A DNA stretch of 64,000 bases from JAHJQZ01 sp963675235 (GCA_963675235.2 CAXXFU010000002.1:558001-622000); one strand, 5' to 3'. Positions 25,366 to 34,860 are shown, numbered from the stretch's first letter. Numbers and translations are program-made. The notes: generated by a model from the sequence alone, not told the origin.

Positions 25366-25797
25366 CTAGTTGCCTTCGCGGGCGAGATCGAGCGTGCGCT
25401 TGCATTCGAGCAGGGTTTTCAACACGTCGTTGAGTTTCCGGCGATCATCTTCGCCCAGAGTGGGATTTGAAGCCGCATCGGGCAGGGACAGCACCTCGAC
25501 CACGTCGGCCACGCCGTCCAGCGATTCGGCCTGGCCGATGGCGACGACCTGCCGGACGCCCTGATCCTTGAGGATGCGCTGCACGCCCTTGATGGTGAAA
25601 CCCTGATCGTAGAGCAGGTACCTGATGCCCTTGAGCAACAGGACATCGTCCGGCCGGTAATAGCGCCTGCCACCGCCGCGCTTCAAAGGCTTGATGTGGC
25701 TGAACCGGGTTTCCCAGAACCGCAGGACGTGCTGAGGCAGCCCGAGCTCGTCAGCTGCTTCCGAGATCGTCCTGAACGCTTCCGGCGACTTGTCCAC
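25366..25797 (-). CDS. MerR-family transcriptional regulator
   Basis: 143 residues. The N-terminal MerR helix-turn-helix and wing have FRTISEAADELGLPQHVLRF, WETRFSHIKPLKRGGGRRYY and RPDDVLLLKGIRYLLY. The C-terminal half is short and helical, with no cysteine cluster, so it is not a metal sensor of the MerR/CueR type. A gene of this kind directly downstream of ihfA is a common arrangement in rhizobia. The target genes are unknown. Confidence 0.9.
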   Translation of the reverse strand: MDKSPEAFRTISEAADELGLPQHVLRFWETRFSHIKPLKRGGGRRYYRPDDVLLLKGIRYLLYDQGFTIKGVQRILKDQGVRQVVAIGQAESLDGVADVVEVLSLPDAASNPTLGEDDRRKLNDVLKTLLECKRTLDLAREGN

Positions 25798-25819
25798 GCG
25801 AGCGCCTCAATGATTGGCC

Positions 25820-26131
25820 TTACTTTCCAGAGCCAACCATAGATTTGTTGATCTTCGCCTTCAACACGTTGCTCGGTTTGAACACAAGAACCTGACGCGG
25901 AAGGATAGGCACCTCTTCGCCGGTCTTGGGATTGCGCCCGATTCTCTCATTCTTGGCCCGAACCTGGAACGAGCCGAAAGACGACAACTTGACGTTGTCG
26001 CCCTCGACCAAAGAATCGCAGATCAGATCAAGGACCCGTTCAACCAGTTCAGCGGACTCGGTGCGCGACAGGCCGACGGACTGATATACCGCCTCGGCCA
26101 GATCGGCGCGGGTAACCGTTCTGTTTGCCAT
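25820..26131 (-). CDS. ihfA: Integration host factor subunit alpha
   Basis: 103 residues from ATG 26131 with GGAGGG just upstream. HU/IHF fold: RADLAEAVYQSVGLSRTESA, VKLSSFGSFQVRAK, then the DNA-bending arm ERIGRNPKTGEEVPI and a C-terminal helix. It pairs with IhfB to bend DNA for transcription, replication and recombination. It is followed 22 bases later by the merR-type gene and preceded by fabH on the same strand. Confidence 0.95.
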   Translation of the reverse strand: MANRTVTRADLAEAVYQSVGLSRTESAELVERVLDLICDSLVEGDNVKLSSFGSFQVRAKNERIGRNPKTGEEVPILPRQVLVFKPSNVLKAKINKSMVGSGK

Positions 26132-26238
26132 GATCCCTCCAATCAGCCCCCCGGGGGCAGGCAACGGGTCACCGCCAACCCGTTACAAACACTAACTCTG
26201 TTGTCATACTGCGGTCAATCAAGCTCATAATTTAGCCG

Positions 26239-27213
26239 TTACAGGCGCACCAGTGAGGCACCCCAGGTAAAGCCGCCACCCATGGCCTCGAGCATGACGA
26301 GGTCACCCGTGTTCAGTCGGCCATCTCTGCTCCCCAGCCACAGGGCCAGGGGCACCGAGGCCGCCGAGGTGTTGGCCTGCTGGGCGATGGTGATTATGGT
26401 TTTCTCGTTGGGGATGCCGAGCTTCCTGCCGGCGCCCTCGATGATGCGCAGATTGGCCTGATGCGGCACGAACCAGTCGAGATCGGAGGTGGTGTAGCCG
26501 GTCTTGGCCAAAACATCCTCGATGACATCGGAAATCATGCCGACGGCATGTTTGAAGACTTCGCGTCCGTGCATTTTCACATGGCCGACAGTCTGCGTGC
26601 CCGACGGACCGCCGTCGACGTAGAGCTTGTCCCAATGCGTGCCGTCCGCCCTGAGCGAAGAGGCAAGGATACCGCGTCCGTCGGCTTCGGCCTCGGGCAC
26701 GGATTCGAGCACAATTGCGCCGGCGCCGTCGCCGAACAGCACGCAGGTGGTGCGGTCGGTCCAGTCGAGAATGCGCGAGAAGGTCTCGGCGCCGATCACC
26801 AGTGCCTTGGTGCCCAGCCCGTTCTTCAGGCAGGAATCGGCATTGGCGATGGCGTAGACGAATCCGGAGCACACCGCCTGCAGATCGAACGCCGCGCCGC
26901 GGGTGATGCCGAGCTTCTGCTGGACCAGTGTCGCCGTGGCCGGGAACGTCATGTCCGGCGTCGAGGTGGCGACGACGACCAGATCGATGTCGGCAGCGGT
27001 CAGCCCGGCGGAGGCGAGGGCGCTTTCGGCGGCCTTGACCGCCAGATCGGATGTCAGCTCGCCGTCGGCGGCGATGTGGCGCTGGCGGATGCCGGTGCGC
27101 TGGACGATCCATTCGTCGGTTGTGTCGACCATTTTCGACAGTTCGTCATTGGTAAGCACGCGTTCGGGCAGATAGCCGCCCACGCCGCGAATGATCGATC
27201 GAGTTGCAGTCAC
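26239..27213 (-). CDS. fabH: Beta-ketoacyl-ACP synthase III
   Basis: 324 residues, thiolase fold. It starts fatty-acid synthesis by condensing acetyl-CoA with malonyl-ACP (EC 2.3.1.180). The catalytic triad is visible: cysteine in LQAVCSGFVYA (about residue 112), histidine in DWFVPHQANLRI and asparagine in QQANTSAASVP. RGVGGYLPERVLTNDE is the standard N-terminus. It overlaps plsX by ATGA (27210-27213), so the two are co-translated. Confidence 0.97.
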   Translation of the reverse strand: MTATRSIIRGVGGYLPERVLTNDELSKMVDTTDEWIVQRTGIRQRHIAADGELTSDLAVKAAESALASAGLTAADIDLVVVATSTPDMTFPATATLVQQKLGITRGAAFDLQAVCSGFVYAIANADSCLKNGLGTKALVIGAETFSRILDWTDRTTCVLFGDGAGAIVLESVPEAEADGRGILASSLRADGTHWDKLYVDGGPSGTQTVGHVKMHGREVFKHAVGMISDVIEDVLAKTGYTTSDLDWFVPHQANLRIIEGAGRKLGIPNEKTIITIAQQANTSAASVPLALWLGSRDGRLNTGDLVMLEAMGGGFTWGASLVRL

Positions 27214-28277
27214 GCTGGTCCCGCTTCCTGTTGTTCCAATTCGGCGCCGGTTCCGCTGCTATGGAACTGGCTGAGGCCAAAACTGATCTTGTCGATCAGC
27301 CGGCTGCGGCCCATTTCATACGCGAGGCCTAACGCGCTGTTGAAGCCGACTTCGTCCGTGCCGCCATGGCTCTTGATGACGATGCCGTTCAATCCGAGAA
27401 AAACCCCGCCATTGACGGTGCGCGGGTCCATTTTGCGGCTCATTGCCTTGAGGGCCTGCATGGCCAGCAGGGCGCCGATCCGCGACATGAAATTGGCCTT
27501 GAGGGCGTTGCGCAGATAGGTGCCGACCTGCCGCGCCGTGCCCTCCGCCGTCTTCAGGGCGATATTGCCGGCAAAACCTTCCGTCACCACCACGTCGACC
27601 GTGCCCTTGCCGATATCATCGCCTTCGACGAAGCCATGATAGACAAAACCGGCATTTTCATGGGCGGCCAGAACGCGTGCCGCTTCCCTGACGGTTTCAA
27701 GGCCTTTGACCTCCTCGACGCCGACATTGAGCAGCCCGATCGTCGGGGCATCCTCGTCGAACAACGCCCGGGCGAGAGCGGCGCCGAGAATGGAGAAATC
27801 GACCAGTTGCTGGGCGTCACCGCCAACAGTGGCGCCGACGTCGAGCACGACGATATCCGTCCTGAGGGTTGGCCAGATGGCGGCGATCGCCGGGCGGGCA
27901 AAGCCTTTCATCGGCCTCAGGCAAAAGGTCGCCATGGCCATCAGCGCGCCGGTATTGCCGCAGGACACGGCAGCATCGGCCTCGCCGTCCTTGACTGCCT
28001 GCAGCGCCGACCACATCGAGGACTTGTTGCGTCCCTTGCGTAGCGCCTGGCTCGGCTTGTCGTCCATGGCAATAACGGTTTCGGCATGCCGGAGCTCGGA
28101 AACGGGCTTCAGGGCTGGGAATTCGTCGAGCAGCGGCGCCAGCACTTCCTGCTGGCCATGGAAGATGAATTCGACATTGCCGCGTTCCTTGAGGGTCATC
28201 TCGGCGCCGCGCAGGACGATACGCGGGCCGTTGTCGCCCCCCATCGCGTCCACCGAAAGCCTGATCGTTCCACTCAT
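27210..28277 (-). CDS. plsX: Phosphate acyltransferase PlsX
   Basis: 355 residues. It converts acyl-ACP to acyl-phosphate for phospholipid synthesis (EC 2.3.1.274). Motifs are IRLSVDAMGGDNGPRIVLRG at the N-terminus, SCGNTGALMAMA and DVVVTEGFAGNIALKTAEG. It is the first gene of the plsX-fabH-ihfA-merR run on the minus strand. Confidence 0.97.
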   Translation of the reverse strand: MSGTIRLSVDAMGGDNGPRIVLRGAEMTLKERGNVEFIFHGQQEVLAPLLDEFPALKPVSELRHAETVIAMDDKPSQALRKGRNKSSMWSALQAVKDGEADAAVSCGNTGALMAMATFCLRPMKGFARPAIAAIWPTLRTDIVVLDVGATVGGDAQQLVDFSILGAALARALFDEDAPTIGLLNVGVEEVKGLETVREAARVLAAHENAGFVYHGFVEGDDIGKGTVDVVVTEGFAGNIALKTAEGTARQVGTYLRNALKANFMSRIGALLAMQALKAMSRKMDPRTVNGGVFLGLNGIVIKSHGGTDEVGFNSALGLAYEMGRSRLIDKISFGLSQFHSSGTGAELEQQEAGPA

Positions 28278-28368
28278 TGCCGTCTCAAACGCCTTCTCAC
28301 GCCCTCTGTCTCACGCGCAAAGCCATAGCTCAGATCGGCGCGCCGCACTATGCCTGCAAGGGGCAGGC

Positions 28369-28918
28369 TCATTCCTTTGTTGTTTTCAGGGCTTTTAGCG
28401 CCTCGAAAGGAGAATCCGATTCATCCGGGTCGTCGCTGTAGGTCGAATCGAGCTCGATATCCGGTTTTCGCGGGTAGGGATCGAGCGCCAGCGACAGCGT
28501 CTCGATCAGCCATTCGCTGAAATCGGCCTCCGGTCCATCGAAATGGTCGGGCAGGTCGTCGCGTTCGAGATCAACGTAGATCTCGGCGCCCGGCGCCGGG
28601 TCCGGCTCGTGCTGCGCACCTTGCAGGAACAGACGGAACAACTTTTCCTCGACATGTTCGGGAACCGGCTCGAAGCTGACCACACATGCCTGGGTGACAT
28701 CGGCCCGCAAGCGTCCCGGATACCTCGATGCCGCCCTTGAGCGGCCGCGCCAGAAGCTTGGCGTCGAAGGCGTCCACCGACAGGATTCCGAGCCGCTCGG
28801 CAAGGGCCTCGCGGTCCTCGGGCCTGGTTTCGACAACAAGCGTACGACCGGCGGCCGGCAGGGAATCAATGCGCACGCGTGCATCCAGGATGGGCTCGTT
28901 GTCGTGTTTGCTGCTCAT
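28369..28918 (-). pseudogene. DUF177/YceD-family protein, frameshifted (extra base near 28705)
   Basis: ATG 28918 opens MSSKHDNEPILDARVRIDSL and reads to GGIEVSGTL. The homology then moves to another frame as RADVTQACVVSFEPVPEHVE and PGAEIYVDLERDDLPDHFDG, to the stop at 28369. Removing one C from CCC at 28704-28706 restores about 183 residues. YceD/DUF177 proteins lie near plsX and affect 23S rRNA accumulation in other bacteria. Its start overlaps the chaperone stop (ATGA). Because both halves look conserved, a sequence error is likely. Confidence 0.85.
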
Positions 28919-29446
28919 GCCGGTTCATCCCATACGAGGGTGCCGGCCATGATATCGGCGGTGGAATTACCGGCCAGAGCGTTGCTCGTGCGGCGCACAT
29001 AACCGGCAAGGTCGGCTGCGTGCGTTGCCGCGTTTTCGTTCAGAACGTCGCGCAACACGAAAGCTTCGAGCGCATTGTCCTCGGCGTCGTCCTCGAGTGC
29101 ACGCCCAAGTCCGTCGACCAGGCCGTAGAACAGGGTGCCCATCTTCTCGATGCGTTTGGGTATTGAGGTGTCTCCCACGCCCATCTCACGAAGAGAACGA
29201 TCCATGTCCATGAAAAACAAATCGAAAAAGTCCTTGTGAGAAATCCCGGCATGTCGGTCCTTCCACCTGCAGGCGCCTGAGCACCAGGGCCATGTGCAGG
29301 CTCACCATGTCGAACCGCCCGGTCAACGTGTCCGGCACACCCCAGTCGGCATAAAGAACCGGCTGCCGGGATTGCGCCACAATGGCAGCATAGAGCGCGT
29401 AGTGGGCGTCGCCAATTCGTGGTTTTTTCTTAAAGAACCAGGCCAA
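28915..29446 (-). pseudogene. Ubiquinol-cytochrome c chaperone (CBP3-like), frameshifted (extra A near 29225-29229)
   Basis: The N-terminal half LAWFFKKKPRIGDAHYALYA, through RFDMVSLHMALVLRRL to DFSQGLF, is in one frame. FFMDMDRSLREMGVGDTSIP and KRIEKMGTLFYGLVDGLGRA continue in the next frame. Deleting one A of the A5 run (29225-29229 on the plus strand) restores QGLFDLFFMDMDRSL, the family signature. The start is probably TTG 29446, which has GGAGG 7 bases upstream; an ATG at 29482 is the alternative. The family helps assemble cytochrome bc1. It is divergent from bamE, as is usual in rhizobia. Confidence 0.85.
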
Positions 29447-29599
29447 GGGGCCACCTCCGGAAACGGCGGGCGCCGGCATCATCCCACGCTCAATGCAGTT
29501 GTGGACAAGCTTGCCAGATCGGGCCTATGCCGGCTACACATGCGCGGCCCGCCCGACGGCAGGCGGGACATAATGAGTGTGTGCGGAGAAGTCAATCAG

Positions 29600-30046
29600 A
29601 TGGTCACGGTCAAGGCGCGGCACTTCATGCGTATTCTGCTTGCGGGTCTGGGACTGGCGCTTGCTGTCAGCGCCTGCTCGACGGACTCCTTCATCGCTCA
29701 CCGCACCGAAGGCTATGTGATTTCCGACAGCGCCTTGCAGCAGATCCGCCCCGGCCAGAGCGTCGATCTCGTCGTTGCCGTGCTCGGGTCGCCGCAGACC
29801 ACGAGCACGTTCGGCGAGAACACAGCCTATTACTACGTCGAGACCAAGGTCAGCCGTACGGCCTTCGGCCTGCGCATGCCGCAGGAACGCCGATTGCTGG
29901 CCGTCTATTTCGACAAGAACAGCAAGGTCACCGACAAGGCGCTGCTCGGCCTCGAGGATGGCAAGGTCGTGGACATCAATACCCATCGTACGCCGTCCTT
30001 CGGGCAGGACAGGACCTTCGTCGAGTCGATCCTGTCCTCGTTCTAG
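29600..30046 (+). CDS. bamE: Outer-membrane assembly lipoprotein BamE (SmpA/OmlA)
   Basis: 148 residues from ATG 29600 (GGAGAA 9 bases upstream). A lipoprotein signal ends at LAVSAC, with cysteine as the first mature residue. The domain has GYVISDSALQQIRPGQSVDL and VLGSPQTTSTFGENTAYYYV, the SmpA/OmlA pattern. It is part of the BAM complex that inserts outer-membrane barrels. BamD is encoded in the same window at 48070. Confidence 0.92.
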   Translation: MVTVKARHFMRILLAGLGLALAVSACSTDSFIAHRTEGYVISDSALQQIRPGQSVDLVVAVLGSPQTTSTFGENTAYYYVETKVSRTAFGLRMPQERRLLAVYFDKNSKVTDKALLGLEDGKVVDINTHRTPSFGQDRTFVESILSSF

Positions 30047-30073
30047 CGCCTGTTCCCTTCCAGCGATGACGGC

Positions 30074-30096
30074 ACGCCCGCTTCAAGGCAGGGCGT
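30074..30096 (+). terminator. Possible terminator after bamE
   Basis: ACGCCC (30074-30079) pairs with GGGCGT (30091-30096) around an 11-base loop, followed by a weak CCGGCTGGTTTTG tail. It is weak as a rho-independent terminator. Confidence 0.3.
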
Positions 30097-30320
30097 ACCG
30101 GCTGGTTTTGTCTGTCTGAAATGCTCTTTGACCAGATGGCGCCGGCGGCGGGGACACTGCCGACCGGACCCGGATTCCGGGCCTGTCCGGAACCGAATCC
30201 GCTCGATCCGGCGGGCGTTTGGGAAACAAATTCTTAAGCGTCGACATGCAATTCTAGATGCCGTCTTCCGGGGGCTGTCGGCGGTCCGGCTTCGGTTTTG
30301 TGTGGAGTAGCGCAGCAGGT

Positions 30321-31297
30321 ATGGACGAGAATTCCGAAAGCGCACGCCCCCCATGTTCCGGTCCTTCTCGATGAAGTGCTGGCGGCGCTCAAGCCGCAAC
30401 AGGGCATGCATGTGATCGACGGCACGTTCGGTGCCGGCGGCTATTCGCGTGCGTTGCTCGCTGCCGGCGCGTCGGTCACGGCGATCGACCGCGATCCCAA
30501 TGTCCGCCCATTTGCCGCTGCGCTCGGCGCGGACTACCCCGACAGCTTTCGCTTCAAGGCCGGTCGTTTTGCCGAGCTCGATACGCTGTCAGGCGGTCAT
30601 GCCGATGGCGTCGTACTCGACATCGGCGTGTCCTCCCATGCAGCTTGACGAGGCCGGGCGCGGCTTTTCCTTCCTGCGCGATGGGCCGCTCGACATGCGC
30701 ATGAGCGGAAAGGGGCAGAGCGCCGCCGATCTCGTCAACACGCTTGACGAACGGGCGCTGTCGGATCTGCTGTTCGGTTTCGGGGAAGAGCGGCGGGCGC
30801 GCCGCATCGCCTCTGCCATCATTGCCGCCCGCGCCAAGGCGCCGATCACCACCACGGCAGAGCTCGCCGGCCTGATCGAACAAACTCTCGGGCGCAGCAA
30901 GGGCGACATCCATCCGGCGACACGCAGCTTCCAGGCGCTCCGCATTGCCGTTAATGCCGAGCTCGATGAACTGGTCGAGGCCCTGTACGCCGCCGAACGC
31001 CTGCTTGGCGCCGATGGGCGGCTGGCGGTCGTGACCTTCCATTCGCTCGAAGACCGTATCGTCAAGCGCTTCCTGTCGCCGCCTGCCGCCGGCTCGCGTC
31101 ATCAGCCGGCGACCGCCGCCGACACGCCGTGCTGGTACAAGGTGATGAAGCCTGTGCGTGCCGGCGCCGCCGAGACTGCCGCCAATCCGCGCGCCCGATC
31201 CGCAACCCTGCGCGCCGCCATCCGCAGCGCCGCCCCGGCGCGCCCGGTGTCGGTCAAGGGGCTCGGCGTGCCGTTTTCGCTTCGGGGGGCGGCATGA
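30321..31297 (+). pseudogene. rsmH: 16S rRNA (cytosine(1402)-N(4))-methyltransferase RsmH, frameshifted
   Basis: About 325 residues once corrected. It methylates C1402 of 16S rRNA (EC 2.1.1.199) and opens the dcw cluster. HVPVLLDEVLAAL, DGTFGAGGYSRALL (SAM site) and DGVVLDIGVSS lie in one frame. MQLDEAGRGFSFLRDGPLDM and everything after it lie in another. Removing one C of CCC at 30635-30637 joins them as GVSSMQLDEAGRGF. A second shift is suspected in the C6 run at 30347-30352: with one C fewer, ATG 30321 opens MDENSESARPHVPVLL. Without it the only in-frame start is a TTG at 30298 with no good ribosome-binding site. A near-universal enzyme with homopolymer shifts points to sequence error. Confidence 0.88.
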
Positions 31298-31668
31298 TCC
31301 GGGTGCTCAACACCATCCTGGCAATCGCCTGTGCTCTGGCGCTGATTGGCGTATACGGGCTCAAGTTCCAGTCCGAGGGTGTCGCGGGACGCAAGGTCGC
31401 GCTGACCCAGACCATTGCGGACCAGCAGAACCAGCTATCGCTGCTCCGGGCCGACTGGGCCTATGTCAATCAGCCAGGCTATCTCGATCCGATCATCGAG
31501 CGCCATGTCGAAACGCTCAACCTCGCCGCCATCGATGCGAAGCAGTTCAAGTTGCTCGAAGAGCTGCCGATGCGGCCGGCGCAGCTCGACCCCGATGCGC
31601 TGACGGCGTTGCTCAATTCGCTCGAAACCGGCGTCGACCCCATCGCAGCCCTGATCGAGGCGAACTGA
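31294..31668 (+). CDS. ftsL: Cell division protein FtsL
   Basis: 124 residues from ATG 31294, overlapping the rsmH stop (ATGA). One N-terminal transmembrane helix (VLNTILAIACALALIGVYGL) is followed by a periplasmic coiled-coil region (KVALTQTIADQQNQLSLLRA). The size, topology and position between rsmH and ftsI identify FtsL, which joins FtsB and FtsQ to activate septal synthesis. Sequence conservation in this family is low, so position carries much of the weight. Confidence 0.88.
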   Translation: MIRVLNTILAIACALALIGVYGLKFQSEGVAGRKVALTQTIADQQNQLSLLRADWAYVNQPGYLDPIIERHVETLNLAAIDAKQFKLLEELPMRPAQLDPDALTALLNSLETGVDPIAALIEAN

Positions 31669-31669
31669 G

Positions 31670-33397
31670 ATGGCGATAGCGGAAACATCGGCGTTCGACC
31701 CGATCGCGCTTGATGGTGCGAAAAAGGCACGCGGCACCCTGACGAGCACCCGCATCCGGGTGCTGATGGCCTTCCTGATCCTGGCCTTCGCGCTGATCGT
31801 GGGCAAACTGGTCACGCTCGGCGGTACCGACACCGATGCCGAGATCGAGGGCAGGGCGATGGATGAGATCACCGCCACGCGCCCGACCATTCTCGACCGC
31901 AACGGCGCCGAGATGGCAGTCGATATCCGCGTTCCCTCGCTTTACGCCGAGCCGAACCGCATGATCGACAAGGAGGGCGCGATCCGGGACCTGATGTCGG
32001 TTCTCCCTGATCTCGACATAGAGATGCTGCGCGACCGGCTCAACCGCGACAAGGGGTTCGTCTGGATCAAGCGCGAACTGACGCCGTCGCAGAAGGAAGC
32101 CATCCTCAAACTCGGCATTCCCGGCCTCGATTTCCTCACCGAGAGCGAACGCTTCTATCCGGGCGGGGCGGAAGCCGCCCACATCATGGGCATGACCAAT
32201 ATCGACAACAAGGGCATTGCTGGTATCGAGAAGGAACTCGACCAGGACAATGTCGCACTGTTGCAGGATCTGGGCTTTGCCCGTGACCGCAATCTCGCGC
32301 CGGTGTCGCTGGCCATCGACATGCGCGTCCAGCATGCCATGCGCGAGCAGTTGCTCGATGCGTTGAGCCGCTACCAGGCGGTGTCCGCCTCAGGCGTCAT
32401 GGTCGATGTCCACACCGGCGAAGTCGTCGCCATGGTGTCGCTGCCCGATTACGATCCGAATGCGCCGGCAAGCTTCTCCGATCTGTGGATGGACAAGAAG
32501 AACCAGCGCTTCAACCGCATTACCCTGGGACGCTACGAGCTTGGATCGACCTTCAAGACCGTCACCATTGCCGGCGCCCTCGATGCCGGCGCGGTGACGC
32601 TGACCGACAGCTTCGACGCCCGTTTCGGCATTCGCTTCGGGCGCTTCGTCATCGACGATTTCCACGGCAAGCACCGCGTGCTCACCGTTCCCGAGGTCTA
32701 CAAGTATTCCTCGAACATCGGCGTCATCAGGATCATGCAGGAGATGGGCAAGGACAATTTCCGCGCTTTCCTGACGCGCGCCGGCTTCGACGATCCGCTG
32801 CAGATCGAACTGCCCGAAACCGAAACCTCCGAGATACCCAAGACCTTCTCCGAGGTCGGCGCGGCCACCGCGGCTTTTGGCCACGGGCTTTCGGTCACGC
32901 CGCTGCATCTCGCCCAGACCTATGCCGCCTTCGTCAACGGAGGTATCCTGCTGCCGGCAACGCTTTATCCACGAACCCGGGAACAGGCCGAAGCCATCGG
33001 AAAGCGCATCATTTCGCCCGAAACCAGTGAAGAGATCCGTTATCTGATGCGTTTGAACGCGCTGGAAGGATCGGGAACGCATGCCAACAAAATCGCCGAC
33101 GGCTATCGTGTCGGTGGTAAAACGGGCACGGCGGAAAAGGTTGTAAACGGTAAATACAGTTCCAACCAGAACCTCAACGTCTTTGCTTCCGCTTTTCCAG
33201 TCGATAAACCGCAATATGCTATGGTTATCTTGGTTGATGAGCCCAAGCGTGAGAATGAACACTCGGGCGAAACGGCTGGCTGGAATGCCGGCGAGGTCAC
33301 CGGCCGGATTGTGGCGCGCGTTGCGCCGCTGCTCGGCATAACACCGGATTTCAGCGAGGCCATCGATCAGGACCTCGTGCCACAACAACTGCAATGA
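31670..33397 (+). CDS. ftsI: Septal peptidoglycan transpeptidase FtsI (PBP3)
   Basis: 575 residues, class B penicillin-binding protein. An N-terminal membrane anchor (about 26-46) is followed by the pedestal domain with RPTILDRNGAEMAVDI, then the transpeptidase domain. Active-site motifs are SxxK in GSTFKTV (about residue 293), SxN in YSSNIG (about 346) and KTGT in GGKTGTAEK (about 483). It cross-links septal peptidoglycan at the inner membrane. Its ATG follows the ftsL stop by 1 base. Confidence 0.96.
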   Translation: MAIAETSAFDPIALDGAKKARGTLTSTRIRVLMAFLILAFALIVGKLVTLGGTDTDAEIEGRAMDEITATRPTILDRNGAEMAVDIRVPSLYAEPNRMIDKEGAIRDLMSVLPDLDIEMLRDRLNRDKGFVWIKRELTPSQKEAILKLGIPGLDFLTESERFYPGGAEAAHIMGMTNIDNKGIAGIEKELDQDNVALLQDLGFARDRNLAPVSLAIDMRVQHAMREQLLDALSRYQAVSASGVMVDVHTGEVVAMVSLPDYDPNAPASFSDLWMDKKNQRFNRITLGRYELGSTFKTVTIAGALDAGAVTLTDSFDARFGIRFGRFVIDDFHGKHRVLTVPEVYKYSSNIGVIRIMQEMGKDNFRAFLTRAGFDDPLQIELPETETSEIPKTFSEVGAATAAFGHGLSVTPLHLAQTYAAFVNGGILLPATLYPRTREQAEAIGKRIISPETSEEIRYLMRLNALEGSGTHANKIADGYRVGGKTGTAEKVVNGKYSSNQNLNVFASAFPVDKPQYAMVILVDEPKRENEHSGETAGWNAGEVTGRIVARVAPLLGITPDFSEAIDQDLVPQQLQ

Positions 33398-33417
33398 TCG
33401 ATTAGGACCGCCAGAAC

Positions 33418-34860
33418 TTGTCGCTATCACTGAAGGAACTGCTGGAAAACGTTGACGTTGGCCCCGATACCGGCGCCCTGACGATTTCCGGTGCCACTGC
33501 GGACAGCCGCAGGATCAGGCAGGGCGATGCCTTTTTCGCGCTGCCCGGTACACTCACGCACGGAGCCGAGTACGCCGATGTCGCCATCGGCAACGGTGCC
33601 GCCGCCATTGTCAGCGACAAGCCGGTTGACGGCGCGGGAGAGACCCCGGTCATCGTCGTCGATGACGTGCGAACAGCCTTCGCCAAGGCCATGGCGCGCT
33701 TGTGGTCGCCCCAGCCCGAGACCCTGGTCGGCATCACCGGTACCAATGGCAAGACCTCGATCGCCGGCTATGTCCGTCAGATCTGGTCGGCCAGCGGCAT
33801 TTCGGCGGCTAGCGTCGGCACGCTCGGCATCGAAACCAGTGCCGGGCTCGCATCCGGCTCTCTGACGACGCCCGATCCGGAAACGCTGCACCGCTCGCTC
33901 AACAAGCTCAAGAGCGGTGGCATCGACCATGTCGTCCTGGAGGCATCGAGCCACGGACTTGACCAGCGTCGGCTCGACGGTGCCGTTTTCGATGCCGTCG
34001 GCTATTCGAATCTCAGCCGCGACCATCTCGACTATCACACCGACATGAGTGAGTACCGCGAGGCCAAGCTTCGCCTGTTCCGTGATCTGGTACGGCCCGA
34101 TGGCGCCGCCATCGTCAACACCGACGATCCGGAGCACATGCCGTTCTTCTTCGCCGCACTCGATCGTGGCGTGACGCTTTTGACCGTCGGCACCGAAGGT
34201 GCGTTCTTCGAGATTACATCGGTCGAAGCCAAAGGCTTCGCCCAGAAGGTAACCGGACGCATGGTCGGGGAGCCGGTCGAGTTCGTCCTGCCTCTGGCCG
34301 GGCGTTTCCAGGTCGACAACGCCGTCATGGCGGCGGCGCTTGCCATACAGACCGGCGCCGATCCTGATGTGACGGTGGAAACCCTCAACTCCCTGCGCGG
34401 CGCCAAAGGCCGGCTGGAATTTGCCGGCGAGCGCAACGGCGCCGCCATCTTCGTCGACTATTCCCACAAGCCGCTGGCGCTCGAAAGCGCACTCGAAACC
34501 CTGCGTGCCGTTACCCGCAAGCGGCTTGTCGTGGTGTTCGGCTGTGGCGGCGACCGCGACCGCGGCAAGCGCCCGATCATGGGCGAGATCGCCGGGCGCC
34601 TGGCCGACAGGGTTATTATCACCGACGACAATCCGCGCAGCGAGGATCCGGCCGCGATCCGCGCCGAAATACTGCGTTCCGTAACGAGCGCCCGGGAAAT
34701 CGGCGACCGCGCCGAAGCGATCCGGGTTGCCATCGCCGAACTCGAGGATGGCGACGTGCTGCTGGTCGCCGGCAAGGGCCACGAGGACTACCAGATCGTC
34801 GGCACGACCAAGCGTCCGTTCTCCGACCACGAGGAAGTCGCCAAGGCGCTCATGCCCTGA
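33418..34860 (+). CDS. murE: UDP-MurNAc-L-Ala-D-Glu:meso-DAP ligase
   Basis: 480 residues. It adds meso-diaminopimelate to the stem peptide (EC 6.3.2.13). The ATP site is VGITGTNGKTSIAGYV (about residue 107), the central domain has ASSHGLDQRRLDG and YSNLSRDHLDYH, and the meso-DAP specificity motif DNPR lies in TDDNPRSEDP (about 403). The start is TTG 33418 with AGGA about 8 bases upstream. It is normally followed by murF; here the next gene is mraY after a 145-base gap with no murF. Confidence 0.95.
   Translation: MSLSLKELLENVDVGPDTGALTISGATADSRRIRQGDAFFALPGTLTHGAEYADVAIGNGAAAIVSDKPVDGAGETPVIVVDDVRTAFAKAMARLWSPQPETLVGITGTNGKTSIAGYVRQIWSASGISAASVGTLGIETSAGLASGSLTTPDPETLHRSLNKLKSGGIDHVVLEASSHGLDQRRLDGAVFDAVGYSNLSRDHLDYHTDMSEYREAKLRLFRDLVRPDGAAIVNTDDPEHMPFFFAALDRGVTLLTVGTEGAFFEITSVEAKGFAQKVTGRMVGEPVEFVLPLAGRFQVDNAVMAAALAIQTGADPDVTVETLNSLRGAKGRLEFAGERNGAAIFVDYSHKPLALESALETLRAVTRKRLVVVFGCGGDRDRGKRPIMGEIAGRLADRVIITDDNPRSEDPAAIRAEILRSVTSAREIGDRAEAIRVAIAELEDGDVLLVAGKGHEDYQIVGTTKRPFSDHEEVAKALMP

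Noticed and set aside
30298..30648. Programmed frameshift in rsmH
   Set aside because: No slippery heptamer or stimulatory structure is apparent, and neighbouring genes have similar homopolymer indels, so sequence error is simpler.
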